Source of the DNA: Streptomyces sp. I05A-00742
Lineage (GTDB): Bacteria; Actinomycetota; Actinomycetes; Streptomycetales; Streptomycetaceae
Direction: 5' to 3'
NCBI RefSeq assembly: GCF_013055795.1
Contig: NZ_JABETO010000037.1
Location: 1 to 58,251, forward strand
Length of the DNA: 58,251 bases
A program made the position numbers and the translations under genes. The notes under the pieces were generated by a model. It was given only the letters and a program-made list of their open reading frames with translations, did no database searches and had not been told where the DNA came from. Below, piece by piece: positions 35,667 through 48,092 of the stretch (position 1 is the first letter of the stretch; each line of letters begins with the position of its first letter).

Positions 35667-38600
35667 TCAGCTGTGCGTCCTCAGCAGGGTGCGCATCGTC
35701 CGCATGGCCACCGACAGATTGGCCAGGTCGAACGAGTCCGAACCGCGGATCTCGTCGAGCGTGGTCCGCGCCCGGGTGAGGATCGGGGCGTTCTTCTCCT
35801 CCCACGCCGCGAAGCGCTGCTCCGGCGTCGAGGACCCGTTGCCCACCGAGAGGATGTCGGCGGTCAGCGCGGCATGGCACGCGTACAGGTCCTCGCGGAT
35901 CGAGGCGCGGGCCATGGACTGCCAGCGGTCGGACCGCGGCAGGTCGATGATCTTGTCCATCAGCTGGGTGATGTGCAGCCGGTCGCCGAGGTCGTAGTAG
36001 ACCTCCGCCACGAACAGCGGCTCCTTGCCCGTGCGCTCCGCGATGGCGACGACGTCCAGCGCCGGGAAGACGGACGAGAAGCCCGCGACCCGCACGGCCA
36101 GCTCGCCGGGGATCCCGGCCTCCGTCAGCTCGTCGTGGATGGACTGCCACCACTCGAGGTCGGCACCGCGCAGCAGCTTGGGCAGCTCGGCCCAGACCGT
36201 CGACACGCCGTCGCGGAAGTACGCGATGGTCTCGGCGAGCTGGAGCGGCTGCGGCCGGTTGTTGAGCAGCCAGCGCGTACCGCGCTCGACCAGCCGCCGC
36301 GAGTGCAGCCGCACTCGGGTCTGCACATCCGCCGCGACCACGTTGTCCAGCGCCTCGACCGCGTCCCACACCCCGCTCAGGCCGAAGATCTCGCGGGCGG
36401 CGGTCTGCGCCCGGATGATCTCCTCCAGGGAGGCCCCGGTCTCCTCCCGCAGGCGGTGCAGGAAGGTCGAACCGCCCGAGTTCACCGTGTCGTTGACGAG
36501 CACGGTCGTCACGATCTCGCGGCGCAGCGCGTGGCTGTCGATCTGCTCGCCGAACGACTGGCGCAGGGCGCCCGGGAAGTAGGCGTAGAGCAGGCGCTGG
36601 AGGTACGGGTCGTCCGGCAGCTCGGTAGCCAGCAGCTCCTCGGCGGTGGTGATCTTGATGTAGGCGAGCAGGACCGCCAGCTCCGGCTGGCTCAGTCCGC
36701 GCCCGGCGGAGAGCCGCTCGCGGATCTGCCGGTCGGTGGGCAGGAACTCCAGCGCGCGGTCCAGGTGGCCGTCCCGGCTGAGGCGGCGCATGATCCGCTG
36801 GTGGGCGTGGAGCAGGCTGGGCGCCTGGGCCACCGCGTTGGCCAGGGCGACGTTCTGCGCGTAGTTGTTGCGCAGGACGAGCTCGCCGACCTCGTCGGTC
36901 ATCTCCGCCAGCAGCTTGTTGCGCTGCTTGACGGTCATGTCGCCCTCGGTGACCAGCGAGTTGAGCAGGATCTTGATGTTCACCTCGTGGTCCGAGGTGT
37001 CCACACCGGCGCTGTTGTCGATGGCGTCGGTGTTGACCCGGCCGCCCGCGAGCGCGAACTCGATGCGGCCGAGCTGGGTGAGGCCCAGGTTGCCGCCCTC
37101 GCCGACGACCTTGGCCCGCAGGTCCCCGCCGTCGACGCGGATCGCGTCGTTCGCCTTGTCGCCCACGTCGGCGTGCGACTCGGTGGACGCCTTGACGTAG
37201 GTGCCGATGCCACCGTTCCACAGCAGGTCGACCGGGGCCCGGAGGATGGCCTTCATCAGCTCGGCGGGGGTCATCTTGGTGATGCCCGGCTCGATGCCGA
37301 GGGCCTCGCGGACGTGCGCGTTGACCGGGATGGACTTGGCCGTCCGCGGGTGCACGCCGCCGCCCTTGGACAGCAGCGAGGTGTCGTAGTCGGCCCACGA
37401 CGAGCGCGGCAGCTCGAACAGGCGCCGGCGCTCGGCGTACGACGTGGCGGCGTCCGGGCTGGGGTCGATGAAGATGTGCCGGTGGTCGAAGGCGGCCACC
37501 AGGCGGATGTGCTCGGAGAGCAGCATGCCGTTGCCGAAGACGTCACCGGACATGTCACCGACGCCGACGACCGTGAAGTCCTGCGTCTGGGTGTTGTGGC
37601 CCAGTTCGCCGAAGTGGCGCTTGACGGACTCCCAGGCGCCGCGGGCGGTGATGCCCATGCCCTTGTGGTCGTAGCCCGCGGAGCCGCCGGAGGCGAAGGC
37701 GTCGCCGAGCCAGAAGCCGTAGGACTGGGCGACCTCGTTGGCGATGTCGGAGAACGTCGCGGTGCCCTTGTCGGCGGCGACCACCAGGTAGGTGTCGTCC
37801 TCGTCGTGGCGCACGACGTCCTTGGGCGGGACGACCTCGCCGCCGACCATGTTGTCGGTGATGTCGAGGAGGCCCGAGATGAAGGTCTTGTACGAGGCGA
37901 TGCCCTCGGCCAGCCATGCGTCACGGTCCACCGACGGGTCCGGCAGCCGCTTGCCGACGAAGCCGCCCTTGGCGCCCACCGGCACGATGACGGTGTTCTT
38001 CACCATCTGCGCCTTGACCAGGCCCAGGACCTCGGTGCGGAAGTCCTCGCGCCGGTCCGACCAGCGCAGACCGCCGCGGGCGACCTTGCCGAAGCGCAGG
38101 TGCACACCCTCGACGCGCGGCGAGTAGACCCAGATCTCGAAGGCCGGGCGCGGGGCCGGCAGGTCGGGGATGACCTGGGGGTCCAGCTTGATCGACAGGT
38201 AGTCGTGCGGCTGCCCGTTCTCGTCGCGCTGGAAGTGGTTGGTCCGCAGGGTGGCCTTGATGACGGTGAGGAAGGCCCGCAGGATGCGGTCCTCGTCCAG
38301 GCTGGCGACCTGGTCGAGCGCGCCGTCCAGCTCCTCCAGCAGCCCGTCGATCAGCTCGCGGCCCGCGCGCTGGAGCGCCGGGGACATCCGCGCCTCGAAC
38401 AGGTTGATCAGCAGGCGGGTGGTGTGGACGTTGTTGCTGAGGGTGTCCTCCATGTACGACTGGCTGAAGGTCGTACCGGCCTGCCGCAGGTACTTGGCGT
38501 AGGCGCGGAGCACCATCGCCTGCCGCCAGTCGAGGCCGGCGCGCAGCACGAGCTTGTTGAAGTTGTCGTTCTCCGCCCTGCCGGTCCACGCCGCGGCGAA

Positions 38601-40652
38601 CGCGTCCTGGAAGCGGCCGCGGGCGTCGTCGCCCTCGACGTGCTCGGGCATCCGCAGACCGAAGTCGTAGATCCACGCGGTCGTCCGGTCCGAGCAGCGC
38701 AGCTCGTACGGGCGCTCGTCGATGACCTCGACGCCCAGCCGGTTGAGCAGCGGCAGCACGGCGGAGAGCGAGACCGGGTCACCGGTGCGGTAGATCTTGA
38801 AGCGGCGCTCGCCGGGGCCCGCGCCGACCGGCTCGTAGAGGCTGAACGCGAAGTCGCGGCCGCCTTCGACCAGCTTCTCCAGGTGGCCGAGGTCGGCGAC
38901 GGCGCCGCGCGGGCTGTGGTCGGCCTTGTAGCCCTCGGAGAAGGCGTGGGCGTAGCGGCGCAGCAGCTCGGCGGCGCGCTCCTCGCCCACCTCGGCGGTG
39001 AGCGTCTCGGCGAAGCCGTCGGCCCAGGAGCGGGCGGCCTCCACCAGGCGGGCCTCGATGCGCTCCTCGTCGGCGTCGCTCAGCTCGGGCAGCGTGGAGC
39101 CGGGCTCGACGCGTACGACGAAGTGCAGCCGGGAGAGGACGGACTCGGTGTTCCAGGCCGTGAAGTCGACGCTGGTGCCGTTGAGCTCTTCCTTGAGGAT
39201 ATCGATCAGGCGCAGCCGGACGCCGGTGGTGTACCGGTCGCGCGGCAGGTAGACCAGGGCGGAGTAGTAGCGCCCGTACTCGTCGCGGCGCAGGAACAGC
39301 CGCAGCCGGCGGCGCTCCTGGAGGTAGAGCACGCTGGTGGCGATGGAGCGCAGCTGGTCGGGCGCCGTCTGGAACAGCTCGTCGCGCGGGTAGGTCTCCA
39401 GGATCTGGAGCAGGTCGCGCCCGTCGTGGCTGTCGGGCGTGAACCCGGCGTCGGAGAGGACCTGGGCCACCTTGCGGCGGATGACCGGCACCCGGCGCAC
39501 CGACTCGGTGTACGCGGCCGAGGAGAACAGGCCCAGGAAGCGGCGCTCGCCGGTGACGTTCCCGTCGGCGTCGAACTTCTTGACGCCCACGTAGTCGAGG
39601 TACGAGGGACGGTGCACGGTGGCGCGGCTGTTGGCCTTGGTCAGCACGAGCAGCTTGTGCTCGCGGGCCTTGGCGCGGGCGTCCGCCGGGAGCCGGCTGA
39701 AGGACGGCGACGCGGGGCGCGACAGCGGAGCGTGCGGGCCGTCGTGATGTCCGTCGACGGTGTGCGCCGGGTCGGAGCGGAGGATGCCGAGGCCGGTGCC
39801 GGGGACGGCGGTCAGCGCGTCCTCCTCCCCGCCGTCGGAGGGGACCTTCGTCAGCTCGTACTCGCGGTAGCCGAGGAAGGTGAAGTGGTCGGCAGAGAGC
39901 CAGCGCAGCAGCTCACGGGCCTCGTCGACCTCGGTGACGGGCAGGTCGGAGGGGGCGGGCTCGTCCTGCAGGCCGTCGGCCAGGCGCAGTGCGGCCTCGC
40001 GCATCTTCTCCCAGTCCTCGACGGCCTCTCGCACGTCGGAGAGCACGCGGAGCAGGTCGGCGCCGATCTGCTTGAGGTCGTCGCGGTCGGTCTCGCGGTC
40101 GATCTCGACGTGGATCCAGGACTCGACGAGCGCGTCGTGCGGCAGCTCGGCGTCCTTGCCGGTGCCGTGGGCGTCGCAGCTTGACCCGAGGACCTCCAGC
40201 AGGCGGCCGGTCAGGTCACGGCGGACCACCATCTGTGGGTGGATGACGACATGGATGCCGCGGTTCTGCCGGGAGAGCTCGTTGGTGACCGAGTCGACCA
40301 GGAACGGCATGTCGTCGGTGACCACCTCGACGACCGAGTGGCTGCAGGTCCAGCCGTTCTCCTCGACCGTGGGGGTGTGCACCCGCACGTTGGCGGTGCC
40401 CTGCGGCCGGTTCTCGGCGAGCCGGTAGTGCGACAGTGCGGCACCGAAGACGTCGACGGGGTCGCGGCCCGTCAGGTCCTCCGGTGCGGTGTGCAGGTAG
40501 TAGCGCTGGAGGTACGCGGTCAGGGTTTCCTGGTCAAGCCCGCCCTCACCGTTCGGCCCAGTCGGTTGTTGCCCCCCGGCCGGGCTGTTCTCAGCGACAC
40601 GGGCCGCCCGCGCTAGCAGCTCGGCCTTGGCTTCGTCCAGCTTGGTCTGCAT
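35667..40652 (-). CDS. NAD-specific glutamate dehydrogenase, 180-kDa class
   Basis: I place the start at ATG 40652 (MQTKLDEAKAELL), 1,661 residues, matching the size of Streptomyces large NAD-GDH (about 1,650). An AGGAG-like ribosome site precedes it; the frame extends 18 codons upstream. The N-terminal 700 residues are the class-specific regulatory region with ACT-like stretches. The catalytic core is about 750-1,250: RGGLRWSDRREDFRTEVLGLVKAQMVKNTVIVPVGAKGGFVGKRLP (around Lys895) and the dinucleotide-binding part further on, with GDMSGDVFGNGML. The C-terminal 400 residues are the helical domain of the class. The enzyme converts glutamate to 2-oxoglutarate and ammonia with NAD. It is the longest single-gene stretch after the FHA-FtsK gene and has no operon partner. 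Confidence 0.96.
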   Translation of the reverse strand: MQTKLDEAKAELLARAARVAENSPAGGQQPTGPNGEGGLDQETLTAYLQRYYLHTAPEDLTGRDPVDVFGAALSHYRLAENRPQGTANVRVHTPTVEENGWTCSHSVVEVVTDDMPFLVDSVTNELSRQNRGIHVVIHPQMVVRRDLTGRLLEVLGSSCDAHGTGKDAELPHDALVESWIHVEIDRETDRDDLKQIGADLLRVLSDVREAVEDWEKMREAALRLADGLQDEPAPSDLPVTEVDEARELLRWLSADHFTFLGYREYELTKVPSDGGEEDALTAVPGTGLGILRSDPAHTVDGHHDGPHAPLSRPASPSFSRLPADARAKAREHKLLVLTKANSRATVHRPSYLDYVGVKKFDADGNVTGERRFLGLFSSAAYTESVRRVPVIRRKVAQVLSDAGFTPDSHDGRDLLQILETYPRDELFQTAPDQLRSIATSVLYLQERRRLRLFLRRDEYGRYYSALVYLPRDRYTTGVRLRLIDILKEELNGTSVDFTAWNTESVLSRLHFVVRVEPGSTLPELSDADEERIEARLVEAARSWADGFAETLTAEVGEERAAELLRRYAHAFSEGYKADHSPRGAVADLGHLEKLVEGGRDFAFSLYEPVGAGPGERRFKIYRTGDPVSLSAVLPLLNRLGVEVIDERPYELRCSDRTTAWIYDFGLRMPEHVEGDDARGRFQDAFAAAWTGRAENDNFNKLVLRAGLDWRQAMVLRAYAKYLRQAGTTFSQSYMEDTLSNNVHTTRLLINLFEARMSPALQRAGRELIDGLLEELDGALDQVASLDEDRILRAFLTVIKATLRTNHFQRDENGQPHDYLSIKLDPQVIPDLPAPRPAFEIWVYSPRVEGVHLRFGKVARGGLRWSDRREDFRTEVLGLVKAQMVKNTVIVPVGAKGGFVGKRLPDPSVDRDAWLAEGIASYKTFISGLLDITDNMVGGEVVPPKDVVRHDEDDTYLVVAADKGTATFSDIANEVAQSYGFWLGDAFASGGSAGYDHKGMGITARGAWESVKRHFGELGHNTQTQDFTVVGVGDMSGDVFGNGMLLSEHIRLVAAFDHRHIFIDPSPDAATSYAERRRLFELPRSSWADYDTSLLSKGGGVHPRTAKSIPVNAHVREALGIEPGITKMTPAELMKAILRAPVDLLWNGGIGTYVKASTESHADVGDKANDAIRVDGGDLRAKVVGEGGNLGLTQLGRIEFALAGGRVNTDAIDNSAGVDTSDHEVNIKILLNSLVTEGDMTVKQRNKLLAEMTDEVGELVLRNNYAQNVALANAVAQAPSLLHAHQRIMRRLSRDGHLDRALEFLPTDRQIRERLSAGRGLSQPELAVLLAYIKITTAEELLATELPDDPYLQRLLYAYFPGALRQSFGEQIDSHALRREIVTTVLVNDTVNSGGSTFLHRLREETGASLEEIIRAQTAAREIFGLSGVWDAVEALDNVVAADVQTRVRLHSRRLVERGTRWLLNNRPQPLQLAETIAYFRDGVSTVWAELPKLLRGADLEWWQSIHDELTEAGIPGELAVRVAGFSSVFPALDVVAIAERTGKEPLFVAEVYYDLGDRLHITQLMDKIIDLPRSDRWQSMARASIREDLYACHAALTADILSVGNGSSTPEQRFAAWEEKNAPILTRARTTLDEIRGSDSFDLANLSVAMRTMRTLLRTHS

Positions 40653-41100
40653 GTCCTCTGGCTCCTGTCGCGCGCCGTTGCGTGACATAGGTGGTGAAGG
40701 CATCACGCCGCGACGCCGGTTCTCCGGTCGACTTCGACGGTATGCCGGGATGAGGGGTGACCGGGCCGTTCTCGGACAACTCTGTCAGAAACGTCAGGAG
40801 CGTCGGACGGGTCCGGTTCCGGGGACCAGCGGTGGCCCGGGCGCCGTGGCGCTCCGGGCGCGGCACAGAGGCGTCCTCGCCCCTGCCGGATATCGCGCTG
40901 ATCACCCGGTAAGGCTATCGCTCTTCCGGGGGACCGCGTCATGAGCCGATTGTGTACAAAACCCGGCCCGTGTCTTTGACGGTCTGGACAGCGACCCGCC
41001 CCCGGCCGTACCCCCGCAGTCGATCCCGGCGCACCCATCCCCGTCCTCCCCCTGCCCACCTCGGCGTTTCCCCTGCGGCCGGCCGACGACCGGCACCGCC
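40653..41100. other. Intergenic region upstream of glutamate dehydrogenase
   Basis: About 450 bp without a convincing gene. It must hold the dehydrogenase promoter (minus strand). A short dyad TTGT-GT-ACAA at 40950-40959 overlaps the minus-strand TACACAAT, which resembles a -10 box. No strong terminator is visible for the HAD gene that ends at 41101. Confidence 0.45.
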
Positions 41101-41763
41101 TCACTCCACCAGACGCTCAGCGAGCTCCACTGCCTCCGTCAAGGTGTCGACAACCGGCACTCCGGCGGTTGCGAGACTCGCCCTGCTGTGCGACCCCCCG
41201 GTGTACAGCACGGCCTTCGCGCCCACATGCGCCGCCGCGAGGGCGTCGTCCACCGCGTCCCCCACGACGACCACCCGCTCGGGCGCCATGCCCCGCAGGG
41301 CGGCCAGGTGCCGGGCCATCTGCTCGGCCTTGCCCCGGTCGCTCCTGCCGGTCCGCCCGTCGACCCGGACGAAGTGGCGCTCGATGCCGTGCGTCCGCAC
41401 CAGGGGTATCAGCTCGTCGTGCGGCGCGAGGGAGCACAGCGACTGCGTGTGCCCCGCGGCCTGCCGGTCCGCGAGCAGCTCCCGGGCGCCGGCCGCCAGC
41501 CCCGCGTCCACCGCGTACGCCGCGTAGTGCCGGTGGAAGGCCGCGTCCATCACCTGCCACTCGGCCTCGGTGGGCAGCCTGCCCATCAGGCGCTCGTAGA
41601 ACCGCGGGACGGGCACGCAGTACAGGTCCCGGTACCGCTCCAGGGTCATGGGGGGCAGCCCGACCTCGGCGAACGAGGCGTTCGCCGCGGCCATCACCGC
41701 GTCGACGTCGTGCAGCAGCGTGCCGTTCCAGTCCCAGACGATGTGAGCGCCGTGCTGTGTCAT
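41101..41763 (-). CDS. HAD-superfamily hydrolase (phosphoglycolate phosphatase-like)
   Basis: The 220-residue protein has the HAD Rossmann core and a helical cap. Motif I is VWDWNGTLL: nucleophile Asp11 is present, but the position two residues later, usually Asp, is Asn13. Motif III is around SDRGKAEQMARHL with a Lys, and motif IV is VVVVGDAVDDALAA with two acidic residues. The cap spans about 18-80. Likely a small-molecule phosphatase; the substrate is unknown. The Asn could lower phosphatase turnover, although DxN is also seen in some family members. No ribosome site is evident. The DUF6912-type gene upstream is on the same strand, 57 bp away. Confidence 0.88.
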   Translation of the reverse strand: MTQHGAHIVWDWNGTLLHDVDAVMAAANASFAEVGLPPMTLERYRDLYCVPVPRFYERLMGRLPTEAEWQVMDAAFHRHYAAYAVDAGLAAGARELLADRQAAGHTQSLCSLAPHDELIPLVRTHGIERHFVRVDGRTGRSDRGKAEQMARHLAALRGMAPERVVVVGDAVDDALAAAHVGAKAVLYTGGSHSRASLATAGVPVVDTLTEAVELAERLVE

Positions 41764-41820
41764 GGAAAGACCGTACCGACCCCCACTGACAACGCCCCGG
41801 GGGCCGGTGCCCGCCGGGCG

Positions 41821-42324
41821 TCAGATCAGGTTGGGGATCTCCTGGACACCGAACCACATCAGCTCGTGGTCCTCCGCGCCGTCCACCGTGAACCGGGCGT
41901 CGTCGTCCCCCTGGTCGGCCGCGCCCAGCGCCGCGGCGGCCGCCGCGACATCCGCCTCGGCGTCGTCCGCGTCCAGGTGCACGGCGGCCGCCTTCGCCAG
42001 CGGGACCGGCCGCGCCAGCCGCACCTCGCCGAGCGCCGACTCGTCGAGCCCCCGGTCCGGGTCCATTGCCGCCTCGCGGTCCGGCACGTCGACCGCGACG
42101 ACCACGCGGCGGCGCGGCGCCGAGGGGTCGGTGGCGAGCCCGCGGAGCGAGGCCTGGGCGGCGCGGCCGAGCGCCGCGTACTCCAGCTCCTCCACGTCGT
42201 CCGAGAGGTACCACTCGCGCAGCGCGGGGGTCACGGCGTAGGCGGTGAGCGGGGCGGGGCCGAGCTCGCCCGCCCGGTGCGCCTCGGCGAGACCGGGGAG
42301 GGTCAGAGGGACGTAGACGCGCAT
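41821..42324 (-). CDS. Conserved actinobacterial protein, DUF6912-like
   Basis: I start at ATG 42324 (MRVYVPLTLPGLAEAH), 167 residues. The N-terminus MRVYVPLTL and the TPALREWYLSDDVEELEYAALGRAA stretch resemble a small uncharacterised family widespread in Streptomyces; I assign the family from memory. No TM helix, signal peptide or known catalytic motif is visible. The protein is acidic (for example LDADDAEADV, ADQGDDDARF). A function cannot be proposed. It may be in one transcript with the HAD gene downstream. Confidence 0.8.
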   Translation of the reverse strand: MRVYVPLTLPGLAEAHRAGELGPAPLTAYAVTPALREWYLSDDVEELEYAALGRAAQASLRGLATDPSAPRRRVVVAVDVPDREAAMDPDRGLDESALGEVRLARPVPLAKAAAVHLDADDAEADVAAAAAALGAADQGDDDARFTVDGAEDHELMWFGVQEIPNLI

Positions 42325-42561
42325 GTCCGCCGCTTTCCGGAGTACCTGTGGATGGTCCCGCCAGCATACGGGGACGCGTCCCCCTTCGAAGTGCCGGGAG
42401 CCCCCCGGCGGCGGCCGGGACCGCACCCGGCCCACCCCCGCGACCAGCGGAAACCGGATGCCCCTCCCCCGGATAGGTGAATCGGCGCCGATCCCCGGGA
42501 CCGCTTGTCCGGCCCGCGGACCCGCCGGTAGAAGATCCCCCGACGAAGGGGGCGATCAGCG

Positions 42562-43002
42562 TTGAAGAGCACCACCGGGCCGGGCAGGACCACCGGCCGG
42601 CGCACCGCACCACCGCGGCGGACGGACGCCCGGCGCCCGGGCGCCGGCCCGGCCGCGCGCCACGTCCGCGCGGGCATCCCGCGCTACTGGTTCGCCGAAC
42701 AGCTGCTGCTCACCCTGAGCGGACAGCGCCCGGTGCACCGGATGATCGGGCACACCCTGCCCGCGGCCTACGACCTGCTCGCCGAACTCGCGCCGAGGGC
42801 GCCCCTGCGGCCGCCGGCTCCCGGCGGCAGCGCGCCCGCCGTGCACCGCTGCGACCAGTTCCAGCCAAGCCCGGGGGTGATCGAGGCGTACGCGCGGATC
42901 GTCTCCGGGGACCGGTTGCAGGCGCTGGCCTTCCGCCTGGAGCAGGGCACGGACCGGCGCTGGCGCTGCTCGGCCGTCGAGCTGGGCGGCGCCCGTGCCT
43001 GA
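42562..43002 (+). CDS. Rv3235-family protein
   Basis: The 146-residue protein starts at TTG 42562, chosen because AAGGGGG lies 10 bp upstream. The first 35 residues are Arg/Pro/Thr-rich and probably disordered. The conserved part contains YWFAEQLLLTLSGQRPVHRMIGHTLPAAYDLL and ends RIVSGDRLQALAFRLEQGTDRRWRCSAVELG. This matches the small family encoded beside secA in many actinobacteria, including the mycobacterial Rv3235. Function is unknown. It is convergent with secA and shares a terminator. Confidence 0.85.
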   Translation: MKSTTGPGRTTGRRTAPPRRTDARRPGAGPAARHVRAGIPRYWFAEQLLLTLSGQRPVHRMIGHTLPAAYDLLAELAPRAPLRPPAPGGSAPAVHRCDQFQPSPGVIEAYARIVSGDRLQALAFRLEQGTDRRWRCSAVELGGARA

Positions 43003-43007
43003 GAACG

Positions 43008-43046
43008 CCGGAGGGGCGGGACACACCTGGTGTCCCGCCCCTCCGG
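43008..43046. terminator. Strong bidirectional terminator between the Rv3235-like gene and secA
   Basis: A perfect 16-bp inverted repeat (CCGGAGGGGCGGGACA / TGTCCCGCCCCTCCGG, 7-nt loop) sits 5 bp after the Rv3235-like stop and 9 bp past the secA stop. Confidence 0.88.
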
Positions 43047-43055
43047 GCCCTCAGC

Positions 43056-45878
<2,823 letters not shown>

Positions 45879-46181
45879 GTAGGCTGACTCCTTGCCGGTC
45901 GGGCCTGGCACTGGCTGTCTCCCGCCACCGGCGGGGGGAGGGTGCGCGGGCACGACGGGACAGTCCCCGCCGCAACGGCCATCGTAAGCGAGGACCCCGC
46001 CGCGCCGGGAGGTCCGTCATCGCGGAGGCCGGGTATCACCCGCACGGTAAACGCACGACGCCCCCATGAGGTGCCCGACAGGGGTAATCGCGATGCGGAA
46101 TGTTGCCTTCCAGTTCTGGTGCGCGAAGAACGCTCCCGGACCCTCGCGCCCGGGGGCGGCCACACACCAGACTCTCGGATC
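45879..46181. other. Divergent intergenic region between secA and the acetyltransferase
   Basis: About 300 bp that must hold the secA promoter (minus strand) and the acetyltransferase promoter (plus strand). I see no high-confidence -35/-10 pairs and no hairpin or recognisable small gene. Confidence 0.4.
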
Positions 46182-46787
46182 ATGGAACCGACATCCCTCA
46201 CCACCGAACGCCTGCTGCTCCGCCCCTTCGCCCCGGCCGACATCCCGGCCGTGCACGCCGCCTGCCAGGACCCCGAGATCCCGCGCTACACCCCGGTGCC
46301 CTCGCCGTACACGCGCGAGGACGCCCGGCTCTTCGTGGAGGAGCGCTGCCCGGCCGGCTGGCGCGACGACACCGCGTACACGTTCGGGGTCTTCACCCGG
46401 GACGAGGGCCGGCTCACCGGCTCGATGTCCCTGATACAGCTCAAACTGCCCGCCCCCGAGCGGCAGGCCGAGATCGGCTACTGGACCGCCAAGGAACAGC
46501 GCGGCCGCGGCTACACCGCCGAGGCGGCCCGCGAGATCGTCCGGTGGGCGTTCGAGGACCTCGGCGCCGAACGGCTGGAGTGGATCGCGGAGGCCGGGAA
46601 CGAGGGCTCCCGGGCGGTCGCGTCGAAGGTCGGGTTCAAGATGGACGGCATGGTCCGCGCCCTCATCCCGCACAACGGGACGCGCCGCGACGCCTGGACG
46701 GGCACGCTGCTCCCCTCGGACCTGGGCATGCCCTCCGCGACGCCCTACCTGCCGTACCCCGGGCGGGACCGGCCGGCCGGGGCCTGA
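46182..46787 (+). CDS. GNAT-family N-acetyltransferase (RimJ/RimL type)
   Basis: I use ATG 46182 (MEPTSLTTERLLLRPFAPADIPAV), 201 residues; the LTTERLLLRP opening is the standard RimJ/RimL start. The acetyl-CoA-binding segment is IGYWTAKEQRGRGYTAEAAREIV (Arg-Gly-Arg-Gly pyrophosphate loop), followed by ERLEWIAEAGNEGSRAVASKVGFKMDG. It transfers an acetyl group from acetyl-CoA to a protein N-terminus or small molecule; the substrate is unknown. A short gap (41 bp) separates it from the next gene, so they may be co-transcribed. Confidence 0.9.
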   Translation: MEPTSLTTERLLLRPFAPADIPAVHAACQDPEIPRYTPVPSPYTREDARLFVEERCPAGWRDDTAYTFGVFTRDEGRLTGSMSLIQLKLPAPERQAEIGYWTAKEQRGRGYTAEAAREIVRWAFEDLGAERLEWIAEAGNEGSRAVASKVGFKMDGMVRALIPHNGTRRDAWTGTLLPSDLGMPSATPYLPYPGRDRPAGA

Positions 46788-46828
46788 CCCCAGGGGGCGT
46801 TGTCAGTGCCTCGCTCTAGGGTGACCGC

Positions 46829-48052
46829 ATGACAACCGCCGCCACCGCGAAGGGCCGTAGGCCCGACCTCAGCCTCACCGCCGACGAGGCGCGCCGTATC
46901 GCGCTGCGCGCCCAGGGCCTGCTCGGCGCCCCCGACCGGCGGGCCGGGGTGCGCGGCGTGCTGCGGCACCTCGGCGCCGTCCAGCTGGACACCATCTCGG
47001 TGCTGGCCCGCTCGCACGAGCTGGTCCCCTACGCCCGGCTGGGGGCGACGGGCCGGGAGGCGGTGGAGGCCGCGTACTGGACGCCGCGCACGGCCGGAGC
47101 GGCGGCCGAGCCGCCGCACAGCTTCGAGTACTGGTCGCACGCGGCGTGCATCCTGCCGATCGAGGAGTGGCCCCTCTTCGCGTTCCGGCGACGGGCCTTC
47201 CGGGCGCGCGGCCACCGCTGGCACGTGATGGCGGACGCGGAGGGCTCGTGCGCGTCCGTCCGCGAGCGGCTCAAGGCCGACGGGCCGCTGACGGCGACCG
47301 AGTTGGGCGGCGCCAAGAAGGGCGGCCCGTGGTGGGACTGGTCCGAGACGAAGATCGCCGTCGAGTGGCTGCTCGACACCGGCGAGGTGGTCTGCACCGA
47401 ACGGCGCGGCTGGAAGCGGGTGTACGACCTGGCGGAGCGCGCGGTGCCGGACGCCCTCTTCCACGACGACCTGGACGACGCGGCGTGCATACGACGGCTG
47501 GTCGCCCAGGCCGGAGCGGCCATGGGGGTGGCCACACGGGCGGATCTGGCGGACTACCACCGGCTCAAGGGCGACCAGGTGGACGCCGCCCTCGACGCGT
47601 CCGGCCTGGTCCCGGTGGAGGTGGCCGGCTGGTCCAAACCGGCCTGGGCGGACCCCGCGGCGCTGGAGGCCGAGTCGGCGGGCAAGGGCCAGCGGCACCG
47701 CACCACGCTGCTGTCCCCCTTCGACTCGCTGATCTGGGACCGGCCGCGCACGGAACGGATCTTCGGCTTCACCCACCGGCTGGAGGCGTACACGCCCAAG
47801 GCGAAGCGGGTCCACGGCTACTTCGCCATGCCGCTGCTGGCGGGCGGCCAGCTGGTGGGCCGGGTGGATCCGGCCCGGGACGGGCGGACGCTGGTGGCCC
47901 GCCAGGTCTCGCTCGCCGGGGTCGGCACGGTGGCACCCATGGCCCGGGCGCTGCGCGAGGCCGCCGAGTGGGTCGGCTGCGCCGACGTGCGCGTGGAGCG
48001 CTGCGACGACGCGCGGCTGGGCGAGGCGCTGCGGAAGGCGCTCGCGGACTGA
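46829..48052 (+). CDS. Winged-helix DNA-binding / YcaQ-type DNA glycosylase family protein
   Basis: The 407-residue protein shows the YcaQ (AlkX) fold markers: an N-terminal helical domain with ARRIALRAQGLLG, then VQLDTISVLARSHELV, whose Q-x-D is the catalytic motif known in interstrand-crosslink glycosylases. HSFEYWSHAACILP, WWDWSETKIAVEWLLDTGEVV and the C-terminal LLSPFDSLIWDRPRTERIFGF (with YFAMPLLAGGQLVGRVDP) are the conserved core of the family. It probably removes bulky or crosslinked bases from DNA. It follows the acetyltransferase gene by 41 bp and is convergent with the response-regulator gene 40 bp away; no terminator of note lies between. Confidence 0.88.
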   Translation: MTTAATAKGRRPDLSLTADEARRIALRAQGLLGAPDRRAGVRGVLRHLGAVQLDTISVLARSHELVPYARLGATGREAVEAAYWTPRTAGAAAEPPHSFEYWSHAACILPIEEWPLFAFRRRAFRARGHRWHVMADAEGSCASVRERLKADGPLTATELGGAKKGGPWWDWSETKIAVEWLLDTGEVVCTERRGWKRVYDLAERAVPDALFHDDLDDAACIRRLVAQAGAAMGVATRADLADYHRLKGDQVDAALDASGLVPVEVAGWSKPAWADPAALEAESAGKGQRHRTTLLSPFDSLIWDRPRTERIFGFTHRLEAYTPKAKRVHGYFAMPLLAGGQLVGRVDPARDGRTLVARQVSLAGVGTVAPMARALREAAEWVGCADVRVERCDDARLGEALRKALAD

Positions 48053-48092
48053 CGCCCGTCGGACGCTCCCCGGCCCGGCCGGCCCGCCTCCG

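Noticed and set aside
35631..40184. A 1,517-codon plus-strand frame opposite the glutamate dehydrogenase gene.
   Set aside because: Composition is low complexity (Val/Leu/Gly/Arg) and no ribosome site or domain is seen. The opposite strand encodes an intact, family-matched enzyme.
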